This document shows positions 10,870-20,800 of a stretch of DNA of 64,000 nt, piece by piece; the first letter of the stretch is position 1; each line of letters begins with the position of its first letter. A program made the position numbers and the translations under genes. Below the pieces are notes generated by a model. The model was given only the letters and a program-made list of their open reading frames with translations, did not search any database and was not told where the DNA came from. The DNA comes from Emydura subglobosa (lineage: Eukaryota > Chordata > Testudines > Chelidae), in the NCBI GenBank assembly GCA_007922225.1, contig ML679972.1, forward strand, positions 38,300,340 through 38,364,339, given 5' to 3'.

Positions 10870-13130
10870 ACCTCACGTGAGCCAGAAGGATCTTCTTCCA
10901 TTGGCCTCTGGGCCTCCCGTGAGCTCCCCTCCCGTCCTAGAACAAATCAGAGGTATCCATCTCCTTTAAATTGATCTCAGAGTCGCCCCTTTGCCTGATG
11001 AGCTCTTCCTTTCCATTCTTTCTGGCCAGCCTGGTCCTGCACAGGGAAAAAGAGTGATTGGGCCAGTCCTTAGCTTCCTAGTGACTGACTTCAATCACAA
11101 TGGACCAGCGCCTCCTGACAGAAGCAGCAAGTCTTTAAAGATGGCAACAATTGAGCTGGTGCCCAGTTGGGGGCTATTTTGAGGGTTTGGGGATGTATCA
11201 TCAGAGCATGAAAGGCTTAAAAAACTAGTTAAGTTGGGTTTGGGTTTTTTACCACCAAGATGAGGAATTTTCAGATCTTCTCTACCACGTTTCCCTTGGG
11301 ACGCTCCAGAGCAGTGAGTTGGGAGCTCGCTGTGTGCTCCGTTTAACGTAAGATTTTTTTCTGCCAGCTGGTGCCTGTGGTATTGCCTAGCTGATGTAAA
11401 TCCAGAACAACAGGTGGGTGAGCAAAATGGAACTCTGGCCCTCCGAGTACTAATTAGATTGCAGGGGTCTCAGGAAGGGAGAGGGGAGGGTTAGAACCCA
11501 GGTCCTTCAAGCTGTGGGCAGTGTGCTGCTCAGTAGAACAGCAGAGACTGGCCCTCGAATAAATGTAATTAGCAGCTTGTTGATTGTCCAGATGGAGTTT
11601 ATGGGGCGCATAGCCACTAGGTCTGTTCTCAGTGCACTCAGATCCCAGCAAAGCCAGCTGTTGAAGGCACACAGGCCTTTGCAGAGTCAGGGCTTTTGCT
11701 CACCTAAACCAAGGGCCAGATTCTGATGTAACTGACGTGTGTAAATCTAGACAGTGAAGAATGAGGCCCACTGGCTCCACTGGCCTGATGCGTGGTTTAC
11801 ACCTGAGATAATGAGACAGGAGCTAGGGTAGCTAATTCATCCTAGTACTGAGCGACTCACAGCCCATTCCCTTGGTGCCAAGCAAGCTGGGATGAATGGT
11901 GCACTTTGGGCAGGGGGTGTTAGTGTTTAAAATGATCCCTGTGGCCTCGGCTGAAATCCCTAGTGGGTTACTTACCAAAAGATTTAACTGGTTTCCTGAA
12001 TTGTTTTTTATTAATAAAAGTGCATGGAAGTTTGAGCTGGTCCCGCAGAAGAAAGGAGGGGCCAGCGAATGTATTAGCTGCTCAGTTTCAGGGTCATGTC
12101 ATGAAATGGAGTAGCTGAATATGCTACAACCATCTGTATGGATTATTAATGATGATGAATTTAAAGTGGTTTTCTGAACAGTGTGTGATGTTGCTGCTTT
12201 CACAACTCAGCTGGTTTGAAAGTGAGACAGGCCCAAACTGAACATCCAGATTTGGAATGGCTCCCAATTCTCTTCCCTTCAATGAGAGGAAGAAACTTGA
12301 GGACCAGACACAGCTGAGAGAGCAGAAGCCTGGGTGTAGGGGGATGGAGTTTGTAGTGGGGGTGGCAGAAATTAAATGATGCAATGGGTGGGTTGTAGGG
12401 GAAGAACCCTTCCCTCCCCTTGATCTTGGAGTTCACAATGGGCCAGGAGGGGCAGGCAGCTGTGTTCCCTCAGTTGCCTGAGCAGCAAGAACCACAAGGC
12501 AGGTCTGAACCTTACCCAGCATTGCAAAGCTGGTTTGCAAGCCCCCAAGAAACTACCCAAGGAGCTGAGGCTGCCCAATGCAGCGAGAGCCAGCTGCTGC
12601 CTATTCGAGAGGGGCACTAAGCTCGGGAGGGTGCAGGCAGGCCTCAGTGGGCATGAAACTGCAGATGAAGCTCGAAATGGCTCTGCAGTGAAATGTGCCT
12701 CAAGGGGAAGAGGGCAGGGGCCATGAAAGGTGTAAGTGGTGCTGGGGGGAAGCTGAGCGTGAGGTAGCCACTGGATTCACCCAGTGGGGCACTAGCTGCC
12801 TTGACAGCCAGTAAGGGGGAAATAATGCTGGGTGTGATTTGGGCCCCTGGGCTCCCCAAGCCCTGCCCAGACAGTTACTGACCCGCCCCCCCAGCTGCGG
12901 CCCAGAGAGGGGAAAGGAAGGACAGATCTAGCCCGACGCTCCCACTGACAATGGGGAGCACAGCTGGCAACAGAATCCAGGAGTCCTGGCTCCCTCCCTC
13001 TGCTCTAACCACTAAACACCACTCCCCTCCCCTCCCCAGACCCCCACCGATAAAACCCACCTCTCCACTGTCCTGGTTCCCTCCCCCGAGGAGATGCAGG
13101 CAGGGACCCGCCTCTCCCGCGGCCACTGGC
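10870..13130. other. F-box gene 3' UTR and intergenic space before MRPS12
   Basis: The first 1.15 kb up to the AATAAA at 12013 is the likely 3' UTR. From there to about 13130 I see no exon; short SINE-head pieces occur at 11475-11530 and 12960-13030. Confidence 0.5.
12013..12018 (+). terminator. FBXO17: Candidate polyadenylation signal AATAAA (F-box gene)
   Basis: First canonical AATAAA after the stop codon at 10869. It implies a 3' UTR of about 1.15 kb. RNA 3' ends would be needed to confirm use. Confidence 0.45.
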
Positions 13131-13728
13131 TGTGATGGGGGCGGAATGACCCATGCGCCCTGTGAGTGTTACTGGGTCCCGCGAGAAAGAAAAGCGGAAA
13201 TGACGTATTAAATAAACGGAAACGCTGCCCCAACATGCCCAATTTGGTACCCGCGACAAAAATGGCGGCTTTGACGTTTCCGTTGGTATTTTTGGTTCCG
13301 GGGGGCGTTGCACCGGAAGTGCTCGGAAGCGACTCTGGGCCAAAAAGAAGCGGGAGCAGGTGCGACCAGGGGGAAAAAAAAGCAGCTGCCGGAATGCTCG
13401 AGCGAGCCCGAATCCCGCGATTCTCGCGGGGCGCAAGCTACTCGCTCAGCTTATGATAAGCGGACTTGGCGTGATCCCGCCTCCTCGCTCTCCTTGGCCA
13501 ATCAGAGAAGGAGCGAGGCTCCCTGAGCGACAGTTGGGCCTGGCCGCCCCCTAAGCCAGCCGGGTAGTGGCCAATCAGAGCGGCGCCAGCGGGGGAGAGG
13601 CGGGACTCGCTAACCATGAGGGGGCGCGGTCAGAGCCAATCAGAGAGTGGGGGGCGGGGCCTAGCGCAGAGCCGGGCGCCGCCGGCGGGTGGGGCGGTTC
13701 GTGTGGGGGGGAAGATGGCGGCCGCGAA
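13130..13728 (+). promoter_or_regulatory. MRPS12: CpG-rich promoter and non-coding exon 1 of MRPS12
   Basis: A GC-rich block with abundant CpG. It holds three CCAAT boxes, each in the context CCAATCAGAG (13498, 13571, 13636), a GC box GGGGCGGGGCC at about 13651, ETS-type ACCGGAAGTG near 13312, and a YY1-like AAGATGGCGGC at 13712. The likely exon 1 donor is GAA|GTGAGG after 13728. The CCAAT boxes suggest NF-Y control. An ATG at 13715 would open an upstream ORF. Whether the 5' part (13130-13420, with its own AAAATGGCGGC) drives another transcript is unknown. Confidence 0.65.
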
Positions 13729-15217
13729 GTGAGGTCAGTGTGGGTGGGGGGGGGAGCGAGGGGCTGCGCCACCCCCTCCCCCGCTCCTCTGGGGGAGGGG
13801 AACATCCCCCTTCCCACCTTCCAGCTGCTCCCGGGGGGCAGACAAACATTCCTGTTCTCCTGGTGCCCAGCCTCCCCCTTCCTCGGCTGCTCCTCTGCGC
13901 TGGAGGGGGAGCCCCTCCCCCTGGCTTTCCTCGTGACCCCATACCTGACCTTCTGGGGCTGTGGTGGATCCCCTCCCCCCCACATCTGAGGTCCTGGCCA
14001 GCTGCTTCTCAGGGGTGGGGGTCAGGGGAAGACACCTCCCATTACCCCCCAGCTTTCCCCCATCCGGTCCTCTCTTTGCCCCTTCCCCCAGCTGCTTGTG
14101 TGTCACTGGGGGGCACATTTCCCCTATTCTCTCCTCCAGCTGGTGTCCTAACTTCTCTCTATTCTCCCCCCACTGCTAAGTGGACTCATCTGCTTTAGCT
14201 GGTGCCCCTAGTTTCCCCCTGTGTCTCTCCTCCAAGCTACTCCCCTGTGATCGGAACAGGAGTGGGAAAAGCGTCTCCCATTCCTCTCGCCACTCAGTGC
14301 CTGCCTCTGCTTCCCTCTGCCCTAACTGCTATTCTGGGGTAGGGAGGGGAACCCATCTTCTCTTCACGTGGTGTTCCCCTCCTAGCTGATCCTCTCTGGA
14401 TGTGAGTGACCACCTTCCTCTCAATCTTGTGCCTATCCTTCTCTCTCCCTCCCAACTGCTATGCTTGGAGGGTAGAGCAGATTCATACTCTCCCCAAACC
14501 AACTGATTTGTCCTGTTGAAAAGTCCCACATGCCCCTCTTCCTCAGCCCCATTACTGTGCCCCCTTTTTCAAAACGGGGTGGGGGTGTTCGCTAATGATA
14601 CAGACATGGCAGGCTTTGGACTTTGATATGTGCCTGGTGCTGGAGGGGGTGGGAGAACAGCTCCCCAAAGATTTTATCCCCGCTTCTGTGTAAGGAGTGA
14701 GGTTGTCAGATTCCCAGCCCTGGTGGGCCAGGTGTGTCCCCACAACAGGCAGAGCACAGGTTAAGCCTTCCGTGCCCCCACACCCCATGACCCTTCAGTG
14801 GGCCTCAGTCCTAATCTGCTCTAGGGATGTGGGAAAAGTACAGTCTCTCTAACTCTTGTGCTTGGCTTCTCTGCTGAGGCTTCAGGCCAGCTGCAGTGGT
14901 GGCTTTGTAACATGGACGCATGGTTCTCCCTAGGAACCTGGCAGTCTTGCCAGGCCCATGCCACATAGAGCAACAAACCCCTGTCAGATAGCAACAACTC
15001 ACTCCTTTTCTTCTGGACTAATGATTTTTAAAGTAACAAGCTCTGTAGTCCGTTACCAATCCCATAAACCGTTTTGTCTCACTTGACTGAGACCAGCCAC
15101 ATTTATTGGTGTGGTAGCTGGAACTCCCCTACCCTCCAGAAATATTAACTTCCTGTCTTCCTTTCTTCCAGGGGACCTGTATTCATGGTTTCTGGGGCTT
15201 TAGTGATCTTTTCCTGA
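13715..15217 (+). other. MRPS12: Upstream ORF in the spliced MRPS12 leader
   Basis: If exon 1 (to 13728) joins exon 2 (from 15172), the ATG at 13715 opens a 19-codon frame that ends at TGA 15215-15217, ten bases before the main ATG at 15228. A further ATG at 15223 opens another frame that overlaps the main start. This is derived from inferred splice sites. Confidence 0.4.
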
Positions 15218-15227
15218 AGAGAATGGC

Positions 15228-16851
15228 ATGCAGTGGTTTCCTGAGGATGTTGGTATCCCCTTTGAGATGGAGTACGTATCTGTTCCACTCATTGCATTGT
15301 GTCTGATTGGTTCTGGAGTGTTACTTTGCTATGCAAAAAGTGCTTTTAGCAACTATACAGGCTTCCAGTCCTCAAGAGAAATTCTGGGCTGGAAGGGACT
15401 TCAAGAGATCATGTAGTCTTCCCCCTATGCTGAGGCAGGAAGGCAGAACCATCCCTGACAGGTGTTTGGTGATTTTTAAGAACAGTTAGACAATGATAGG
15501 GATTCCACCAATCCTTGGTAACCTGTTCCAGTATTTAACCATGCTTGTATTTAAAAAGTTTCTTAATTTCTAACCCTTGCTGAAACTAAGCCGATTCCTT
15601 CATGTCTTCCTCTCAGTGGAAATGGAAAACAATTGATCAGTCCTCTTTATAACAACCTTGTACATATGTGAAGACTATTATCCTGTTCTCCCTCAGTCTT
15701 TTCTTCTCTAGACTAAACGTGCCCAGTTCTTTCAACCTTTCCTCACAGGTTTTCTAAATCAGTGTTTCTCAACCTTTTTAATACCAGGAACCAGCTTGCT
15801 GCCTTCCTAAACTGTGTCAGGGAGATCTCTAGGACCAGTGCTGCTCCACAGACTGGTCATTGAGAAGCACTGTTCTAAATCTCTTATCATTTCTGTTGCT
15901 AAGGGAACAACCAGCTGGGAGACAGGGAGAAATAATCCAGATGTTGCACAATTTGATTAATTGGGCAGGGGTTTATGGTTTTCTCTGAAGCATTGTTGGG
16001 AGGCAAGGTACTGTGGTCCTGTCTAGTGTGGCAGGAGGTGGGAAAATGGATTAGAAAGATGTCTGATGCTGTGTTAGATGGGGCCCAATGCAGCATGAGA
16101 CATAATCCCTAGTGGGTAGAGCACTAGAGTGGAACTCAGGAGACCTGGGTTCTATTCCTGGCTCTCTCACTGGCCTGCGGAGTGACCTTGGGCAAGTCAC
16201 TTCCCGACCGCATGCCTCCATTTCCCCATATGTAAAATGGGGATGATGATGCTTATCTCCTTTGTAAAGTGCCTTGAGATCTACTAATGAAAAGTGTGAG
16301 GTAAGAGCTAGGTATTATTATAGATGGACCATTGTTCTGGTCTTCTATAGCAATAGATGGACCATTGGTACAGAAAGGGATGCAGCCTGGAATAGATTAC
16401 CCCTTAGGAACAATTAATAAAACTTCTCTTCTCTATAGGTATCAATGCTTTCCCTCGTGCCTGCGTGCCAGGGAGATGGCCATTAGCCCAAATTCTGGGC
16501 CAGCAGCGAACCTGCACCATGGCAACCCTCAACCAGATTCACCGTAAGGGCAAACCAAAGTTCCCTCCACCCAAACTTGGCCCCACCTTTGGCCACCCCC
16601 AGCTCAAGGGAGTAGTCCTCAAAACCATGATTCGCAAACCCAAGAAGCCCAACTCTGCCAACAGAAAATGTGCCCGGGTGCGGCTCAGCAACGGCAAGGA
16701 GGCCATCTGCTTCATTCCTGGAGAAGGTCACAACTTGCAGGAGCACAGTATTGTCCTGGTGGAGGGTGGAAGGACACAGGACTTGCCTGGGGTGAAGCTC
16801 AAAATAGTGCGTGGGAAGTATGATTGTGCCCATGTTCAGAAGAAGAAGTGA
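15228..16851 (+). CDS. MRPS12: Mitochondrial ribosomal protein S12 (uS12m)
   Basis: Two coding pieces, 15228-15252 and 16439-16851, phase 1 at the junction, 145 aa (human 138). The small-subunit protein uS12m shapes the decoding centre of the mitoribosome; the [15 protein letters not shown] loop and the [18 protein letters not shown] and [18 protein letters not shown] segments are typical uS12. Residues 1 to about 38 are the expected mitochondrial targeting extension; M-x-W followed by G-[LI]-N at the exon junction resembles the human N-terminus as I remember it, which is why I chose the ATG at 15228. An alternative start at the internal ATG before ATLNQ (about 16519) would remove the targeting part. 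Exon 2 begins at 15172 after CTTTCTTCCAG. It lies on the same strand as SARS2, unlike the mammalian head-to-head pair. Confidence 0.9.
15370..15757 (-). mobile_element. CR1 LINE 3' fragment, inverted
   Basis: GAAATTCTGGGCTGGAAGGG through CCAGTTCTTTCAACCTTTCC is a CR1 tail read backwards (ATCCCTGACAGGTGTTTGG, TGTTCCAGTATTTAACCA). In the second MRPS12 intron. Confidence 0.7.
15758..15875. mobile_element. hAT-type MITE
   Basis: Ends CAGTGTTTCTCAACC and ATTGAGAAGCACTG are inverted repeats; inner part GTGTCAGGGAGATCTCTAGG is shared with the copy at 3128. Confidence 0.65.
16094..16325 (+). repeat. Full-length MIR-like tRNA-derived SINE
   Basis: The most complete copy in the window: head (TAGAGCACTAGAGTGG, GGAGACCTGGGTTCTATTCC), core (TGACCTTGGGCAAGTCACTT, TGTAAAATGGGGATGATGAT), then CCTTGAGATCTACTAATGAA and AGCTAGGTATTATTATAG as tail. 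It ends about 115 bp before the last MRPS12 exon. Confidence 0.75.
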
Positions 16852-17008
16852 GCGCCTCATTGCTGAGAGGTGTCATGGGATTGTAAAGTTCCAACCTTAG
16901 TGGAAAGGGGTTTTAATCACGTCTGCATTTGTATAATTGCAAATATCCTCCAGAGACACTATCATTTGCTCTGTACTGTTGTGAAGTATTTACACGCAGA
17001 CCACACTC

Positions 17009-17014
17009 ATTAAA
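17009..17014 (+). terminator. MRPS12: Candidate polyadenylation signal ATTAAA (MRPS12)
   Basis: The common variant signal ATTAAA lies 158 bp after the MRPS12 stop and well before the SARS2 promoter. Confidence 0.4.
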
Positions 17015-17689
17015 TTCTAACTCATCTCCAAGAGTCAGGGTGGACTTGTGTTCAGAGCTGAGTTCTAATCTCAGTTCCCAGGGGGCTTGCAGGGGTGTGT
17101 CTGGCTATAGTGTCTATTTAGGAGAATCACTCAGTCTGGGTGTGTGTGTGTGTGAAGGGGTGTCTCTCTCTACCCCTGTGGGAGGCGCTGCTAGATCAGG
17201 CTGTGGGATGTAAGGGGACTCTGCAGGGTAACAGATATATCTGAGTAGGGGTCTTGGGGTGTCACTTAGGGTGATGGAGCACTGGGGGGCATCACTCAGT
17301 CTAGGCATCTTTCTGAAGGAGCTATTCTTGGCTGGAGTGGCCTCTGGGGTGTTGCTCAGACTGGGAAATAGGAGGGTCATATGGGGCGGAGTCAGGGGTT
17401 GGAGGAGCACTGGGGGTTACTGGGTGAGGGGTGGGTGGGTCTGTGGAGTGTTGCTCACCCTGTGGGACAGAGGAGGGCTCTGTAGGATACTGGGAATCGG
17501 TGGGGAGGCACTGGGAGGGGTATGGGGGGAGGGATCTGGGGAAGTCTCCCCCTGCCCTGAGGCACTGTCCTTGGCTGGGGGCTTGTTCAGGCTGGCTCTG
17601 CAGGGCACTGGGGGGGTATATTGAGGGGGGGAGGAGCCATCTCTCTCTCAGCATCCCCGTCCGCTCCCTTGGCAACCAACTGGTTCCCT

Positions 17690-17862
17690 CCTTAGCGGTC
17701 AGGCTGCGGGGTGGAGCCAGCGCGAGCAAAGGGTGGGTTCTTTGCTCTGATTGGCCCGTCCACCTCGTCCTGGGGGCGCACTTCGATTGGCCAATCTGGC
17801 CGGCGCGCGGGTTAAAGGGACGCACCGGAGTGCCGTGGCTGCGTGTCACGGGACTGGCAGAC
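17690..17862 (+). promoter_or_regulatory. SARS2: SARS2 promoter with CCAAT palindrome
   Basis: CpG-rich. A reversed CCAAT (ATTGG) at 17750 and the palindrome ATTGGCCAAT at 17786-17795 lie about 70-115 bp before the ATG; the start itself is in a YY1-like CATGGCGGC context. No TATA box. CCAAT boxes are also known from the shared mammalian MRPS12/SARS2 promoter. Confidence 0.6.
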
Positions 17863-20800
17863 ATGGCGGCGCCCATGGCGCTGCTGGGCCGGGGGCTGCG
17901 GCGGGCGCTGCGAGGGCCGGGGCTGGCCGGCTCGGGGAGGCGGTGGAGCAGCGAGGGGGTGGCGGGGCGGAGCCGGCTGTACGAGCACGTGCGGGAAGGA
18001 AACAGCGCGCGGCCCCGCCTAGACATGACTGCGCTGTGCGCGCGCCCCGAGCAGGCAGAGCGGGAGCTGGAGTTCCGCAAGGGGCCGCTAGGCCCACGAG
18101 ACCTGCGCGAGATAGTGAGTTAGAAGCGGGGCCTAGCGGAAAAGGGGTGGGACTTGTGGACTGGGTAGGGTTTAGTGGGAGGGGGTGGGCTTTGTGGGCA
18201 GAGGCGGGGCCTATCGGAAAAAGGGTGGGACCAGGGGAAATGAGGGTGTGACCTGGGACGGGGTTGTGGCTAAAGGGGGGACCTATGGTCAGGGATGGGC
18301 CCTAGAGGGAGTTTTAGGGGGGGATAGGATAGGGCTGAGGGAAAGGGGCATATAGGGTTTATAGAGTGGGTGGGGCCCATAGTGAGACTTGTGGGAAAGG
18401 GCTTATAGGGAAATAGCTGAGTGGGTGGGGTTTATGGGGAGAAGGGGCTGAAGAGGGGGGGTTTATAGGGAAGCATCATGGGAACTCAAAATAGGGACTT
18501 TTCAGCTCGGAAAAGAGAGGTCGGGGGAGGACATGATGGAGGTCTATAAAATGATTGATGTGGAAAATGTAAATAAGGAAGTGTTTTTTCTCCTCATCAC
18601 ACAAGAACTAGGGGGTCACTAAATGAAATTAATAAGCAGCAGGTTTAAAAGGAACTAAAGGAAATATTTCTTCACACAATGCACAGTCAATCTGTCAAAC
18701 TCCTTGCCAGATTATCTTGTGAAGGCCAAGACTATAATGGAGTTAAAAAAAAAAACTAGATTAATTCATGGAGGATAGATCCATCAAAGCTAGATGGTCA
18801 GGGATTGCTGTTTAACAGAAGCTGGGAATGGATAACAGGGATGGATCACTTGATGATTATTTGTTCTGTTCATTCCCTCTGAAGCACCTGGTATTGGCCA
18901 CTGTTAGAAGACAGGATACTGGGCTAGATACACCATTGGACTGACCCAGTATGGCTGTTCTTATGAGTGGGTGGGGCTTGTTGGGAGGGATTTTTGGGGA
19001 TTGGGGAATCCTTATTGGATAGGCTTATGGGAAAAGAAATGGAGCCTAGAGAATTGGGAAGGGGTCTATGGGAGGGAAGGGGATGCTTTTAAAATGGGAA
19101 AGGAAGATAGAGCGGGTTTGGGAGAGTGAGAGGAAAAATGATCTGTAGAATGGAAAATACGTGCTGCTCTTTAGTGTTCTGAGGAGCAACTATTAGAGAA
19201 ACCCCAGCTATGAGCACTCATGCTTCTGTTTTCCATCACCACAGTTATCCACATGGAAGAGACTGGTGAATGTGCAGGAGGAGATTGGAAAACTTGAAGC
19301 TGAAAAAGAGGAAGTCTCCGGTCAAGTGAAATACCTTGTGGTGAGTCTACACAACTGCAACCCCCTAGTCCCCAAAATAAAAATCCCCACCACCACATAG
19401 AAGCCATGCTGCAGCGCTTATCTGAGAGGCATCCCTGTTGGAAAAAGCACAGACATCTTATATGCTGTATCCTGGCTTAATGTACCACCTGAGTATGAAG
19501 TAGTACACAGTTGCCACCGCTCCACAGCCGTGAATGACTTCTGGCCTTTTTGAAAAGGTGCCTGTGTGTATAGAATCATAGAAATGTAGGACTGGAAAGG
19601 ACCTGAGTAGATCTTTTGGTCAAGTCCCCTGTACAGTAGCCAGGGGAGATGGCATGGTGAACCAAACATCAGGTTTGAAACCCCTAAACTCTCTGGATCT
19701 GGAGTGTAGGTCTAGCAGTTGATGCAAACTTTTATTCTTCCCATTAATTCAGAGTCCATGTATTTTACATTCTGTGGCTTGTTCAGATGAGGCCAGAACT
19801 TCAGAAACTGAACAGTAAAACCCCTATGTGGCACATGTCTTAAGCACAGTGTCCTTGAACTCAAATCTTCTTTCCCTTCCCGTCACTATACAGTGTCCTG
19901 GCTGCTGATCATTAGTGAATGGCTTTGCATTAGTGCTGGTTGAACTGTATCTGTTAGAGATTGTCTGGAAAGTGCCTTTCACCAGAAAGCAAAGGACTAA
20001 TTGAGCCCAACTTCTGTTGGCACAACTCCCATTGACTTCAATGGATGCATGTTTCAACCTGTGGCTGTATGCCCTCATGGGCTCCCAAAGTATCTCAAAA
20101 TATGCAACTTTGGGCTGACATTTTTTAAGATCGGTGGTTTTTTGGGGGGTTTTTTTTTTTGTTTGTTTGTTTTTAATCCACTTGCTGCTTGTGTGTTTTT
20201 CTGCTTAACTCTGTGGGCCATTTGTGTATGTTTTGTCTGGGTTTTTTTTTTCTTCCGTCTGCCCCTTGCCCAGCATGATTGACTCACTCTGCCCCTACGC
20301 TGCCCTTTAACCCTGCCCCCACAGGTTTTGTGCTGATTTTAGACCCATTTCAAGCTCTGGGTCTTTGAGAAATCCGGCAGCCAATCTTAGGCCTTGATTC
20401 TCCCCTCACGCTGATGCAAAACTGGAGTGACCCCATGGAAGCAGGTGAATTTACACTGGTGTAAAATTGAGATAGTTAGGTGCACAATGTGCAAATTTAC
20501 TCCCAGGCCCTGGGATGAGATTTGCAGGTAGGTTGCAGGTCTCCCCTTTCCCCTTATGCTTCCAAACAGCTCCAGTGTGCAATACAGTATTTCTATATTT
20601 AAAACCCCCACTGCTTGTGGCTTCTAACAGGTGGTGTAATTTTCTCTCATCACAGATGCTCAGTTTGACAATCTGATCCCTTAAAAGAGCAGATGCCGGG
20701 GTATTGTGTGGTTGCTCACTTTCATACAATCCAGGCACCCCGGTTTTATTTTCTGTAGGTCAGACACCTTTCTGCAAGGAAATAACTCTTGTTATCTACT

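Noticed and set aside
13567..14198. Overlapping open frames on both strands after the MRPS12 promoter
   Set aside because: Pro/Gly-rich translations of CT-rich DNA in intron 1; no homology signal.
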